Positions 8,964 to 18,059 are shown, numbered from the stretch's first letter. The stretch: 64,000 nucleotides of DNA from Paractinoplanes maris (GCF_023544465.1 NZ_JALPVL010000003.1:372001-436000), one strand, 5' to 3'. Translations and numbers: made by a program. Notes: generated by a model from the sequence alone, not told the origin.

Positions 8964-10091
8964 ATGGTGCAGGACGTGGCAGCCCGGATGGCCGAGGCCG
9001 CGCAGAGCTGGCTGGAGCGGCTGACCGACGACCAGCGAGCCGTCGCCGTCGGCCCCGGGCCGTCCGCCGGCGCGACCGACGACGAGCGCCGGCGCTGGTT
9101 CTACACCCCGACCGACCACGGTGGCCTGACGTTCCACGAGCAACGCCCGGCGCAGCAGCAGGCCGCGATGCGGCTGGTGGCCTCGGGATTGTCCCGCCCC
9201 GGCTTCGTCACGGTGGCCACCACCATCGGCCTGGAGAACGTGCTCGACCACACCGAGGGCTTCGTGACCCGCTTCGACCGCGAGCGGGGTCGCGACCCGG
9301 GCCTGTATTACCTGCGGGTCTTCGGCACTCCGGGCGACCGCGGCATGTGGGGCTGGCGTTTCGGCGGCCACCACGTGTCGCTCAACAACCTGGTCGTGGA
9401 CGGCGAGCTGGTCTCGACGACACCGTGCTTCATGGGTGCGGATCCGGCCGTCTCCGAGTTGCTGGGCGGCGCGGTCAACCGGCCGTTGGCCCGGGTGGAG
9501 GATCTGGCCCGCGACCTCGTCCGGTCCCTTGCGCCCGACCTGGCCCGGCGCGCGATCCTCTCCCCCAAGGCTCCGTCCGACGTCGTGACCGGCAACCGGA
9601 CGAGCATCGCCGAGGGTGACCGGGTGATCCCGCTGGCCGGTGTCTGGCGCGACGAGCGGTTCCCCGACCCGGCCGAGTGGGCCAAGCTGCAGGCGGCGAG
9701 CGACGCGATCGACGCGGCCGCCGGATTTCAGGAGGGTGAGCACCAGTCGCTCGAGTACACCGCGCGGCCGAAGGGCGTTCCCGGCGCCGACCTGCCGGTC
9801 GCGCAGCGTGCGGTGTTACGGTCGCTTTTGAGTACGTATTTCGGGCGGGTGCCGGAGTCGGTCTCCCCGATGGCGAGGTATGACGATGCCGCGCTCGACG
9901 CCGTGCATGTCGCGTGGGCGGGCTCGACCGAACCGGGCGCGCCGCACTACTACCGGGTGCAGGGTCCGCGCCTGCTGATCGAGTGGGACAACACCCAGCG
10001 CGACGCCAATCACGCGCATTCGGTCTGGCGCGACCCCGAGAACGACTTCGGCCTGGACGTCCTGGCCCAGCACCGCCGACACCACCACTAG
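8964..10091 (+). CDS. DUF3500 family protein
   Basis: 375 aa, matching the DUF3500 family: QSWLERLTDDQRAVA near the N-terminus, then WFYTPTDHGGLTF, RDPGLYYLRVFGTPGDRGMW and WRFGGHHVSLN, and a C-terminal HYYRVQGPRLLIEWDNTQRD followed by HAHSVWRDPENDFG. The many conserved His, Asp and Trp residues suggest an enzyme, but the family has no assigned reaction. The ATG at 8964 is chosen because of the TAGATT hexamer just before it. It has no signal peptide. Confidence 0.85.
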   Translation: MVQDVAARMAEAAQSWLERLTDDQRAVAVGPGPSAGATDDERRRWFYTPTDHGGLTFHEQRPAQQQAAMRLVASGLSRPGFVTVATTIGLENVLDHTEGFVTRFDRERGRDPGLYYLRVFGTPGDRGMWGWRFGGHHVSLNNLVVDGELVSTTPCFMGADPAVSELLGGAVNRPLARVEDLARDLVRSLAPDLARRAILSPKAPSDVVTGNRTSIAEGDRVIPLAGVWRDERFPDPAEWAKLQAASDAIDAAAGFQEGEHQSLEYTARPKGVPGADLPVAQRAVLRSLLSTYFGRVPESVSPMARYDDAALDAVHVAWAGSTEPGAPHYYRVQGPRLLIEWDNTQRDANHAHSVWRDPENDFGLDVLAQHRRHHH

Positions 10092-10117
10092 GTCCCACCA
10101 TCCCGATATGGGACATA

Positions 10118-10123
10118 TAACCT
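10118..10123 (+). promoter_or_regulatory. -10 hexamer TAACCT, leaderless start at 10131
   Basis: TAACCT ends 7 nt before the GTG at 10131, inside an unusually AT-rich stretch (ATATAACCTAAA). A 6-bp inverted repeat, GTCCCA...TGGGAC (10092-10114), flanks the likely -35 area and could be an operator. Confidence 0.5.
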
Positions 10124-10130
10124 AAACGGC

Positions 10131-10961
10131 GTGAAACAACGTCTAACAGATCTCGCGTGCGTTGCCCTTACCGCCCTGGTCGTGCCTACGTCCCTGATCG
10201 GCGGGGGTCCGGCTGCTGCCTCAGCCGCCCCGGCCGGCTCAAGTGCCTCAGCCGGCGCGGCCTCAGCGGTCGCGACATCGGCCCGCCGTGCGGTCGCCGC
10301 GCCGGCCGCCGATCAGCTGTGGGAAAGCGTGTCGGTCACCGGCTCGGGTGCGGCGTTCGGAGTGCCGGACACGCTCGAGGCCAGCTTCGCGGTGGAGGTC
10401 AGCGCGCTCACGGTCGGCGAAGCCATGAAGCGGGCCACCGCGGCCGCCACTCGCATGCGCGACTCGCTCGTCCGCGGCGGCGTGGTCGCGGCCGATCTCC
10501 AGACGTCGAACGTCAGCGTGACCTCGACCCGCAAGGACGACGGCAGCATCACCGGCTACACCGTGAACCAGGGGCTCACCGCGAAGATCCGGAAGCTGTC
10601 GCGGGGCGGTGCGCTCATGTCCGCGGCCATCGCCGCCGGCGGCGACGCGGCCCGGCTCAACGGCGTGTCGTTCGGCATCGAGAACGACGCCGCGCTGCTC
10701 GCCGAAGCACGGAAGAAGGCGTTCGCCGACGCCCGCGCGAAGGCGGAACTGTATGCCCGCGAGGCGGGTCGCCCGCTCGGCCGGGTGGTCAAGGTGAGCG
10801 AGGCCAACCCCAGCTACTGGCCGGCGGCCGGCCAGGACCGCTACGCCTCGGCCGACTCGGTCCCGCTCGAGCCGGGCCGCCAGCGAGTGACCGTGACGGT
10901 CACGGTGGAGTGGGTGCTCGACCCCGCACCGGCGACCAAGCCCGGTGCGCCGCGCAGCTGA
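10131..10961 (+). CDS. SIMPL (DUF541) domain secreted protein
   Basis: 276-residue exported protein. The N-terminus is hydrophobic, then an Ala/Ser-rich stretch leads to the SIMPL domain from about residue 62: VSVTGSGAAFGVPDTLEASF, AVEVSALTVGEAM, NVSVTSTRKDDGSITGYTV, and the C-terminal ARAKAELYAREAGRPLGRVVKVSE. SIMPL proteins are periplasmic or surface proteins thought to help with oxidative or envelope stress, with no catalytic residues. GTG start with no Shine-Dalgarno, read as leaderless. Confidence 0.88.
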   Translation: MKQRLTDLACVALTALVVPTSLIGGGPAAASAAPAGSSASAGAASAVATSARRAVAAPAADQLWESVSVTGSGAAFGVPDTLEASFAVEVSALTVGEAMKRATAAATRMRDSLVRGGVVAADLQTSNVSVTSTRKDDGSITGYTVNQGLTAKIRKLSRGGALMSAAIAAGGDAARLNGVSFGIENDAALLAEARKKAFADARAKAELYAREAGRPLGRVVKVSEANPSYWPAAGQDRYASADSVPLEPGRQRVTVTVTVEWVLDPAPATKPGAPRS

Positions 10962-11018
10962 CCACAACGCTGCCGGTCAGGCGGCCGGCTGAGCGCGGCG
11001 ACCGGGCCGGGTGGGGCG

Positions 11019-12263
11019 TCAGTCGGGGAGCTGGGCTCGGCGGCGGGTGAGGTAGGCCTGTTCGGCGGGGTTGCCGGTGAGGGCGATGGCCCGGTCGTAC
11101 GCCGCTCGGGCGTCGGCGGCGCGGTCCAGGCGCCTCAGCAGGTCGGCCCGGGTGGCGTGGAAGGGGTGGTAGTCGGTCAGGAGGCCGGCCAGTCGGTCGA
11201 TCTCGGTCAGGCCGGCTGCGGGGCCGTCGACTTCGGCGAGCGCCACCGCGCGGTTCAGGCGGACGACCGGTGAGGGATCCAGGCGCGCCAGCGAGCTGTA
11301 GAGGGTGACGATCGTGGACCACTTGGTGTCGCGGGCGGTGCGGGCTTCGGCATGGACCGCGTTGATCGCGGCCTGGAGCTGGTAGCGCCCGGGTGAGTCC
11401 CCGCCGGCCGCCACCGCCTGGATCCGCTCGCGCACCAGCGCGTTGCCCTCGGCGATGAGGTCCCGGTCCCAGGCGTCGCGGTCCTGCTCGGGCAGGGTCA
11501 CGAGCTCTCCCGTGCCGGATATGCGGGCCGCCCGCCGGGCGTCGATGAAGAGCATCAGGGCCAGCAGGCCGGCTGTCTCACCGTCGTCCGGCAGCAGGGT
11601 CCGGAGCAGCCGGCCCAGGTGGATCGCCTGGTCGACGAGGTCGGCCCGGACCGGGTCGTCCCCCTCGCCGGCCAGATAGCCCTCGTTGAAGATGAGGTAG
11701 ACGACCGCGAGGACACCGGCCAGCCGTTCGCGGATGTCGCCGGCCGAGGGCACCTGGTAGGGGATGTGGGCTGCTTGGATCTTCGCCTTGGCCCGGGTGA
11801 TCCGGCGCGCCATCGTGGTCTCCCGCACCAGGAAGGCGCGGGCGATCTCGGCGACGGTCAGGCCACCGAGCAGGCGCAGGGTCAGGGCCACCCGGGCCTG
11901 GATGGCGAGCGCGGGGTGGCAGCAGGTGAAGACCAGCCGGAGCCGGTCGTCCTCGACCGGTCCGGTCGGCTCGGGCGGGGAATCGTCGAACACCATGCGG
12001 GCCGCCTGATGCTTGGCGTCGCGCTGTGACTCGCGACGGAGCCCATCGATCGCCTTGCGGTTCGCGGTGGTGGCGAGCCATCCGCCGGGATTCGGCGGTA
12101 CGCCTTCGCGCGGCCACCGCTCGGCGGCCACCGCGAACGCCTCGGCCGTCGCCTCCTCGGCGACGTCGAGGTCGCGGAACCGGCGCGCGAGGTCGGCGAC
12201 CAGCCGCGCCCACTCGTCGTGGTGGGCGCGGGTGATGGCCTGGTCGACGGCGGGATCGGTCAA
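11019..12263 (-). CDS. ECF42-type RNA polymerase sigma factor
   Basis: 414-residue extracytoplasmic-function sigma factor with a long C-terminal extension. Region 2 contains LDVAEEATAEAFAVAAERWP and NPGGWLATTANRKAIDGLRR. Region 4 contains LRLLGGLTVAEIARAFLVRETTMARRITRAK. The C-terminal 200 residues are the TPR-like domain of ECF42 (DUF6596-type), with GRYQLQAAINAVHAEA and LNRAVALAEVDGP. It lies directly behind a YCII-domain gene, the classic partner of ECF42. I chose the TTG start because it overlaps the upstream stop (TTGA), meaning translational coupling. No anti-sigma factor is visible, as usual for this group. Confidence 0.9.
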   Translation of the reverse strand: MTDPAVDQAITRAHHDEWARLVADLARRFRDLDVAEEATAEAFAVAAERWPREGVPPNPGGWLATTANRKAIDGLRRESQRDAKHQAARMVFDDSPPEPTGPVEDDRLRLVFTCCHPALAIQARVALTLRLLGGLTVAEIARAFLVRETTMARRITRAKAKIQAAHIPYQVPSAGDIRERLAGVLAVVYLIFNEGYLAGEGDDPVRADLVDQAIHLGRLLRTLLPDDGETAGLLALMLFIDARRAARISGTGELVTLPEQDRDAWDRDLIAEGNALVRERIQAVAAGGDSPGRYQLQAAINAVHAEARTARDTKWSTIVTLYSSLARLDPSPVVRLNRAVALAEVDGPAAGLTEIDRLAGLLTDYHPFHATRADLLRRLDRAADARAAYDRAIALTGNPAEQAYLTRRRAQLPD

Positions 12264-12622
12264 CGCTTGGGCACCCCGGGGCCGCGGAACCGGTGCACCT
12301 CCTGCGGCCAGTCGAGCACGGTCGCGAGCCGGCCGGCCCAGTAGCGCGCCGTCTCGTCGTCGGGCACGTCCACCACGGCGAACCCGCCCAGGTGCTCCTT
12401 GGTCTCGACGTACGGCCCGTCGGTGAAGACAGCCTTGCCGTCGACCGCCTCGACACTGCACACCGCGGTGGATCGGTCGAGCCCGCCGTTGCTGAAGATC
12501 AGGACGTCCTGAGCGATCATCTCGTCGATCACGACCCGGGCGGCCGTGGCCTTCTCACCCAGCTGCTCCGGCGTGTGCTCGGCCACCCACTCGTCGTTGA
12601 AGGTGATCAGGTACTCCGTCAT
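12260..12622 (-). CDS. YCII-related (DGPF) protein, ECF42 partner
   Basis: 120 aa. It carries the DGPF-type signature GKAVFTDGPYVETKEHLGGF and begins MTEYLITFNDEWV. The fold is the dimeric ferredoxin-like YCII fold. These proteins almost always sit next to ECF42 sigma factors and may sense a signal or act as co-factor for the sigma. GGAGGAG lies 7 nt before the ATG. The stop overlaps the sigma factor start by 3 nt, so the gene pair forms one transcript. Confidence 0.9.
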   Translation of the reverse strand: MTEYLITFNDEWVAEHTPEQLGEKATAARVVIDEMIAQDVLIFSNGGLDRSTAVCSVEAVDGKAVFTDGPYVETKEHLGGFAVVDVPDDETARYWAGRLATVLDWPQEVHRFRGPGVPKR

Positions 12623-12761
12623 GGTCGTCTCCTCCTGGTCCGGGCGAGGGCCCCCGCCGGCTCGGATCCGGCGGCCCCACACCAGTTCCACGAACGGCAC
12701 CACCCCGATACGACAGCATCGCGAAAAACTCGTCGCCCCCGGCCGAAACGAGCGACGCCGG

Positions 12762-13148
12762 TCACGGCCGGTGAGCGGCGACCTCGTCCTCGCTGCGCAG
12801 GATGCAGAACTCGTTGCCCTCGGGGTCGGCCAGGACCACCCAGCCTGTCCCGTCGGGGTTGCGGCGGTCGGCCACGACGGTGGCACCCAGCCCGGTCAGC
12901 CGGCTGAGCTCGGCGTCGCGGGTACCTTCGGCCGGCCGCAGGTCGAGATGGATCCGGTTCTTGATCTGCTTGGCGTCGGGAACCTCGATGAAGAGCAGAC
13001 GATGACGGCGGTCGCGGGAGTAGATCATGCACTCCTCGTGGCCGGGGTCGTCGGGGTCTTCGGCGTAGTCGAGAACGGTCTGCCACCAGCGCGACATGGT
13101 GTAGGCGTCAACGCTGTCCACCGTGGTGTGGGACACGTAGGAAGTCAC
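12762..13148 (-). CDS. VOC (glyoxalase-like) family protein
   Basis: 128-residue protein of the vicinal-oxygen-chelate superfamily: RHRLLFIEVPDAKQIKNRIH, LDLRPAEGTRDAEL, and the C-terminal WVVLADPEGNEFCIL, all typical of the glyoxalase-like subgroup. The GTG at 13148 is preceded 6 nt upstream by GATGAT, a weak -10 candidate on the minus strand, so the mRNA may be leaderless. Longer in-frame starts read into low-complexity Arg-rich sequence and are rejected. Substrate unknown. Confidence 0.8.
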   Translation of the reverse strand: MTSYVSHTTVDSVDAYTMSRWWQTVLDYAEDPDDPGHEECMIYSRDRRHRLLFIEVPDAKQIKNRIHLDLRPAEGTRDAELSRLTGLGATVVADRRNPDGTGWVVLADPEGNEFCILRSEDEVAAHRP

Positions 13149-13192
13149 CGCCGGATCATCCCAGAACCGCCGCGTGCGGGCAGCCCGGCGAG

Positions 13193-13351
13193 CTAACGGA
13201 CCGATCGGCGACCCTTGAGGAAGCCCATGACGATCGAGACGGCCAGGGCGATCAGGCCGATGATGACGAGCCACTTGACGGCCTTGAGGACCAGGCCGAG
13301 AACGATCAGAACGATGGCGATGACGGCCAGGGCCACCAGTAGCGAGCGCAT
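13193..13351 (-). CDS. Small membrane protein, 52 aa
   Basis: Two hydrophobic helices make up nearly the whole protein (LLVALAVIAIVLIVLGLVL, then WLVIIGLIALAVSIVMGFL), followed by a basic tail KGRRSVR. AGGAG lies 8 nt before the ATG. It is too small for a family call. Codon usage is normal for the region, and it sits alone between the VOC gene and the HEAT-repeat gene, all on the same strand. Confidence 0.7.
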   Translation of the reverse strand: MRSLLVALAVIAIVLIVLGLVLKAVKWLVIIGLIALAVSIVMGFLKGRRSVR

Positions 13352-13403
13352 GGGTTTTCTCCTGTCGTAGACGACGGCTATGCCCCGGATGGGCCCGCGC
13401 GAA

Positions 13404-16400
13404 TCAGGCAGCGCCGGGCCGCTTGGCCAGGGCGATGGCGTACGCCTCGTCGCGCACCTCGGGCTCGGGGTGGCCGCGCAGCGTGAGCAGCAGTTCGGAG
13501 CCGCTGTCACTGAGCAGCGCCACGGCGAACAGTCCGCCGGCCAGGTCACCCCGGGCGGCCAGGCGACGGACGGTGACCTGGTCGTCGAAGGGAAGACGCT
13601 CGCGGATACGGTCGGCCACGCGCACGGCGAGCACCGGGCGACCGGCGCACAGGTCGGCCAGCTCGTCCAGGTTGTCCAGGCGGCCCAGTCCGAGCAGCAT
13701 GACGGCGGCAACCGGCCGGCCGGACGGCTGGGCAGCCAGCCACCGGGCCGAGGCGACCAGCGCCGACCGGTCGACCGCGGCCGGCACCGAACGCGACCAC
13801 GCCGCCACCGCGGCCGCCAGCGTGTCCAGCCGCCGCCGGACGAGCTCCGGGACGCCCTCGCGGCCGAGTTCCGGGCCAGTCCCACGGCCCGACTCCGAGC
13901 CGGCCCCACGGTCCAACAGGCTGGTCAGCACCCTGGTCAACCCGATCGGCGCCAGCGCGCGCAGCAATCCGGTCGCCGCGACCGGCGTCAGGTCTTCGCC
14001 GAGCTCGGTGAAACGGCTCGCGACCAGATCCTCGGCCGCCACCCAGGGCAGCCAGTGCGGCAGCGCCGCGAACGCGCCGAGCCGCACCCGGCGGTCGTCG
14101 CTGCGGCACGCCCGGGCGACCAGCTCGGCATATCGGGGCCGGTGGCGGCCGGAGATCTGGCCGGGCCGGGTCAGCAGGACGCCCTCGTGGGCTTCGGCCA
14201 GGATCGTCCAGGCGGCTCCGGTGTCGAGACGCCGCCGCGCTCCGGCCACGATCGCCGCCCGTACGTCCCGGGGGGTGTCCGGGGTCCGGAAGACCTCGAG
14301 CAGGGTGGCCATCACCTCGGCCGGCGCACAGCGGGCCAGCAGGCGGGCGGCCTCCTTGCGGCTGGTCACCTTGGCCGGCCCGGACAGTACGCCACCGAGC
14401 AGCGCCGGCAAGCGGTTGGGAAGCGCACGGGCGGCAGCGCGCCCGGCCGCGTGGAGGGCGACCCGCGCCCGATCGGAGCCCGCGTATTCCAGCAGGACCG
14501 ACAGCGCCTCGTCGGGCCGGTCGGTCCACGGCAGGGCACTCAGCGCGGCCTCGGCGATCACCACGTCGGCGTCGTCGCGGTGGCGCAGCACCAGTTCCCG
14601 GCCCGCGCCGGGCACGATCGCGGCCGTCCGCAGGGCATCGGCCCGCGTCCAGGCGGGCAGCGCGGTGTCCCTGACGATCGAGGACAGCAGGGCGACGAAG
14701 GCCACCTGCTGGCGCGGCAGCCAGCGCTCGACGTGCCGCGGGCGGTCCGGAATCCACCGCGCGCCGGTCTCCAGCCACCGGCCACGCTGCGGACCCGCCA
14801 AGACGAGGTCGCTCGGCGGACCCGCGAGAACCTGGTCGCTCGGCGAACCCACGACGCCCTGCCCGTGCGGCGGGCCCGCGGAGACCCGGTCGTCCGACAG
14901 GCCCGCGAAGACCCGGTCGAGCAGGTCGGTCCGCGACGAGCTGATCGTCGTCCACACGATCGGCACGGTCACCGCCGTCAGGTCGGTCGCCAGCACCTCG
15001 GCGACACGCTGGGAACGGTGGCGGCGATCGGCCAGCCACAGCGTGATCGCCTGCTCACCGACGGCCGTGGCGATCGCCGCCCGTAGCATGTCCTGCAGTT
15101 CGGGGACCTCGTAGGCACCCCGGCCGAGCGCTCGCGTGAGAGACAACAGCGGCCCGGGGCGTCCCTGCTCGGCCGCGCTCGCGACCCACCCGCGCAGCCG
15201 GTCGAAGACCAGTGCCGGTGGTACGCCGTCGAAGCGGGGCAACGGCGGCACCGCGGACGCGCCGCTCACCCGGTCGATCGTGACCAGCGCCCACTCGCGC
15301 AGCGCCGGCTCGTCGACCTGGAAGCGGAGCGTGTCGGCGGCCAGCCCGGCCAGCGCCGCGAAGGTGGCCGGTGAGGCATCCCGGGCCCCGACCGCGGCCG
15401 TGGTGATCCTGGTGAGCCCGGGCGCGGCCGCGGCGGTGAGCCGGCGGGCCAGACCGGTCAGGGCGTTCAGCGCCGCGGCCCGCACCGGGTCCTGCTCGTT
15501 GCGCACCCGGTCGAGCCGCTCGACCAGCTCGGTCACCGCACGCGGCTCGCGGGACAGCCGGGCCGCCAGGACGAGCTGACGCCAGGCGCGCAGCCGCTTG
15601 TCGGCGTCACTCGACCGCAGGTCGCCGGCCAGCGCGGTGGTGGCTTCGGCCCAGGGAAGGTACGCGCGGAACCCGGTCTCGGCGGGCAGCATGCGGGTCG
15701 CCTCGCGAGCGCGGGTCGCCGCTGGGAGCAGCTCCATGACCGCCCGGGACGGCCGGTCATCCGGATCGGCCGCCCGGTCGTAGAAATCGCCGCGGCGCGA
15801 GGGCGGCAGAGCCGCCAGCAGTTCCGCGAGGTGGCGGCGGGCGAGCGGGACGAGCTCGCCGTCGGGCAGCGTCACCAGTCGCCGCACCACCGCCGACGGC
15901 AGCCAGTAGGTCTCGGTCGACCGGAGCAGCCGCGCGACCCGACCGGCGTCGACCGCGGCGAGCCGGCCGTAGGCGGTCAGCGATCCGGGCAGATATCCGT
16001 CCACCGGGAACCGTTCGACGAGGTCGAGCGCCCGGCCGGGATCAACCGACAGCACCGCCGGCCCCACCTCGTCCCAGAGGGCCCGCCGGTCCTCGAGGCG
16101 CGCCGCGGCCAGGCGCTGCTCGGCCCGCGCGGCCACCGGATCCGGATGCCGCCGGGCCACCGCTTCGAGGTTCACCGCGAATTCCAGATCGGGGAGCAAT
16201 TCCCGTACGACGGAAGGACCGCAAGCCGGCAGCAGCGCTGCCGCCTCCTCGTCGCCGAAGTGCTCCCGGACCTCGCGAACGAGCCGGTCGGCGGTCGCCG
16301 GATCGTCCAGGCGCCGCAGCGTACGGTAGGTCCTGCGCCTGTCCCGGGCGGACAGCTCGGTGATCCGCCGGTCGAAGAGCCCGGCCCGCAGCAGGGGTTG

Positions 16401-16610
16401 CGGACTGGTCGCCGCCGCCGCGATGCCCACCGGATCGCGGACGACCATCGCGGCCACCAGCGCCAGCCGCCGCTCGTAATGGCCCCGGGTCACCAGCTCG
16501 GCGCAGACCTCCGCCCGGTCCGGCGCGGTGCGCGCCCACGTGGCGAGACGGCGCATCCGCTCGCGGTGAGGCAGCGGGTCAAGCGAGGCGAGAAGCTCTT
16601 CGACGGGCAC
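13404..16610 (-). CDS. Giant HEAT-like helical-repeat protein, 1068 aa
   Basis: Very large protein built almost only of short Ala/Leu/Arg-rich helices in pairs, as in HEAT or ARM repeats, for example VRAAALNALTGLARRL, DEALSVLLEYAGSDRARVALHAAG and EPEVRDEAYAIALAK. There is no signal peptide, membrane segment or enzyme motif. It is probably an interaction scaffold. Around residues 562-606 the protein carries a 9-residue tandem repeat (units like VLAGPPSDL) encoded by a 27-bp DNA repeat, and near residue 900 another short Gly-rich repeat. The GTG start follows the aldehyde dehydrogenase stop directly (TGAGTG), so the two genes are co-translated. Confidence 0.75.
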   Translation of the reverse strand: MPVEELLASLDPLPHRERMRRLATWARTAPDRAEVCAELVTRGHYERRLALVAAMVVRDPVGIAAAATSPQPLLRAGLFDRRITELSARDRRRTYRTLRRLDDPATADRLVREVREHFGDEEAAALLPACGPSVVRELLPDLEFAVNLEAVARRHPDPVAARAEQRLAAARLEDRRALWDEVGPAVLSVDPGRALDLVERFPVDGYLPGSLTAYGRLAAVDAGRVARLLRSTETYWLPSAVVRRLVTLPDGELVPLARRHLAELLAALPPSRRGDFYDRAADPDDRPSRAVMELLPAATRAREATRMLPAETGFRAYLPWAEATTALAGDLRSSDADKRLRAWRQLVLAARLSREPRAVTELVERLDRVRNEQDPVRAAALNALTGLARRLTAAAAPGLTRITTAAVGARDASPATFAALAGLAADTLRFQVDEPALREWALVTIDRVSGASAVPPLPRFDGVPPALVFDRLRGWVASAAEQGRPGPLLSLTRALGRGAYEVPELQDMLRAAIATAVGEQAITLWLADRRHRSQRVAEVLATDLTAVTVPIVWTTISSSRTDLLDRVFAGLSDDRVSAGPPHGQGVVGSPSDQVLAGPPSDLVLAGPQRGRWLETGARWIPDRPRHVERWLPRQQVAFVALLSSIVRDTALPAWTRADALRTAAIVPGAGRELVLRHRDDADVVIAEAALSALPWTDRPDEALSVLLEYAGSDRARVALHAAGRAAARALPNRLPALLGGVLSGPAKVTSRKEAARLLARCAPAEVMATLLEVFRTPDTPRDVRAAIVAGARRRLDTGAAWTILAEAHEGVLLTRPGQISGRHRPRYAELVARACRSDDRRVRLGAFAALPHWLPWVAAEDLVASRFTELGEDLTPVAATGLLRALAPIGLTRVLTSLLDRGAGSESGRGTGPELGREGVPELVRRRLDTLAAAVAAWSRSVPAAVDRSALVASARWLAAQPSGRPVAAVMLLGLGRLDNLDELADLCAGRPVLAVRVADRIRERLPFDDQVTVRRLAARGDLAGGLFAVALLSDSGSELLLTLRGHPEPEVRDEAYAIALAKRPGAA
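14791..14925. repeat. 27-bp tandem repeat, 5 copies, inside HEAT-like gene
   Basis: Five successive 27-bp units beginning GGACCCGC... and ending ...GGTCGCTCGGC, with increasing divergence in copies 3-5. The unit is a multiple of three, so the reading frame is preserved, giving 9-residue repeats in the protein. Confidence 0.85.
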
Positions 16611-18047
16611 TCACGAGATTATGACGGTCTGGAGCTCGGTGAACGCCTCCATGGGATGAGCGCCACCGACCCGGCCGAGCCCGCTGTCCGATCCTGAGCG
16701 CCCGCCGAACGGCAGGTGGCTCTCCCAGTAGTTCGACGACTCGTTGATGTTGACCCAGCCCGCCCGGGCGGCGTCGGCGAACGCGAGGCCCTTCGACAGG
16801 TCGGCGGTGTAGATCGCCGCGAGCAGCCCGTAACGCGACGCGTTGGTCAGCTCGATCGCCTCGTCGAGCGAGGTGATGCCGACGATCGGCGCCACCGGCC
16901 CGAACGTCTCCTCGGTGGCCACCAGCGCGTCCCGCGGCACCCCGTCGAGGACGGTGGGCGGCCAGTAGAGGTCCGTCTTGAAGGAGTCGTCGCGCCGCCC
17001 GCCGGTCAGGATCGACGCTCCGCGCGCCACCGCGTCGGCGACGTGGGCGTCCATCTTGGCGGCGACCCCGGCGTTGTTGAGCGGGCCCATCGTGGTGGCG
17101 TCGTCGAACGGGTCACCGAGCCGGACGGACGAGCGCACCGCCGCCGCCAGCCGCCCCGCGAACTCCGCCCGGACGGCCTCGTGGACCAGCAGCCGCTCCC
17201 CCGCCGTGCAACTCTGCCCCGCACACAGGAAACAGGCGGCCAGTGCCCCCTCGACGGCCCGGTCGAGGTCGGCGTCGTCGAGCACCACCACCGGGCCGTT
17301 GCCACCCATCTCGAGCAGGGTCGCCTTGCCCGCGGCGGCGGCGGCCACGAGCCGGCCGGTGGCGGTCGAGCCGATGAAGGCCACCGCGTCGGTGCCCGGG
17401 TTGCGGGCGATCTCGTCACCGACGACCGGGCCCGGCCCGGTGACCAGATTGAGCACGCCCGGCGGCAGGTCGGCCTCGGCCACACAGGCGGCCAGGGCGA
17501 TCGCGGCCACCGACGTCGACGGGGCCGGGGTCCACACCACCGTGTTGCCCGAGGCCAGCGCGGGCGCGATCAGCTCGGCGGGCATCGTGTAGGGCCAGTT
17601 CCACGGGGTGATCACGCCGACGACGCCACGGGGCCGGCGGATCAGCAGGGCCCGCTTGCCCGGCGACGACGAGTTGGGCAGCAGCCCGCCGAGGCGTTTG
17701 CCGTCCTCGGCGGCCATCCGCCAATAGGCGACCAGCTCGTCGACCTCGTCGTAGGCCTCGGCCCGCAGCGGCTTGCCCTGGTCGAGGGTCAGGGTGCGGG
17801 CCAGCTCGTCGCGGCGGGCCTCGATCACGTCGCCGACGCGGTGCAGCAGCGCCGCCCGCTCGAAGGCGGTCAGCCGCGCCCAGGCACCGGCGGCGGACCG
17901 GGCGGCGGCGATGGCCGCGCGGGCATCGTCGCGGTCCCCTTCCGGTACGCGGCCCAGCGTCTCGCCGGTGGCGGGGCTGGTCGCCTCGGTGGTGGCCTGC
18001 GAGCGCGCGGGAATCCAGGCGCCGTCGACGAACATCCGGTGGTCCAC
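16611..18047 (-). CDS. NAD(P)-dependent aldehyde dehydrogenase
   Basis: 478-residue member of the aldehyde dehydrogenase superfamily, oxidising an aldehyde to the acid. Visible motifs: VITPWNWPYTMPAELIAPAL (cofactor binding), the general-base motif LLEMGGNGPVVV with the catalytic Glu, the nucleophile Cys in CAGQSCTAGERLL, and EETFGPVAPI. The motif around the nucleophile is standard, so the enzyme should be active. GTG start, preceded by TAGCCT 6 nt upstream. The downstream HEAT-repeat gene starts with no spacing. Substrate not predictable. Confidence 0.95.
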   Translation of the reverse strand: MDHRMFVDGAWIPARSQATTEATSPATGETLGRVPEGDRDDARAAIAAARSAAGAWARLTAFERAALLHRVGDVIEARRDELARTLTLDQGKPLRAEAYDEVDELVAYWRMAAEDGKRLGGLLPNSSSPGKRALLIRRPRGVVGVITPWNWPYTMPAELIAPALASGNTVVWTPAPSTSVAAIALAACVAEADLPPGVLNLVTGPGPVVGDEIARNPGTDAVAFIGSTATGRLVAAAAAGKATLLEMGGNGPVVVLDDADLDRAVEGALAACFLCAGQSCTAGERLLVHEAVRAEFAGRLAAAVRSSVRLGDPFDDATTMGPLNNAGVAAKMDAHVADAVARGASILTGGRRDDSFKTDLYWPPTVLDGVPRDALVATEETFGPVAPIVGITSLDEAIELTNASRYGLLAAIYTADLSKGLAFADAARAGWVNINESSNYWESHLPFGGRSGSDSGLGRVGGAHPMEAFTELQTVIIS

Positions 18048-18053
18048 CCGCTC

Positions 18054-18059
18054 AGGCTA
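18054..18059 (-). promoter_or_regulatory. -10 hexamer TAGCCT, leaderless start at 18047
   Basis: On the minus strand TAGCCT ends 6 nt before the GTG of the aldehyde dehydrogenase gene. No Shine-Dalgarno is present. Confidence 0.5.

Noticed and set aside
10092..10114. Terminator after the DUF3500 gene
   Set aside because: The inverted repeat GTCCCA/TGGGAC has a 6-bp stem, 11-nt loop and no T-run. It fits better as an operator near the SIMPL promoter.
12623..13160. Toxin-antitoxin pair at the small genes near 12.3-13.3 kb
   Set aside because: The two small proteins are recognisable as YCII and VOC types. Neither has toxin features.
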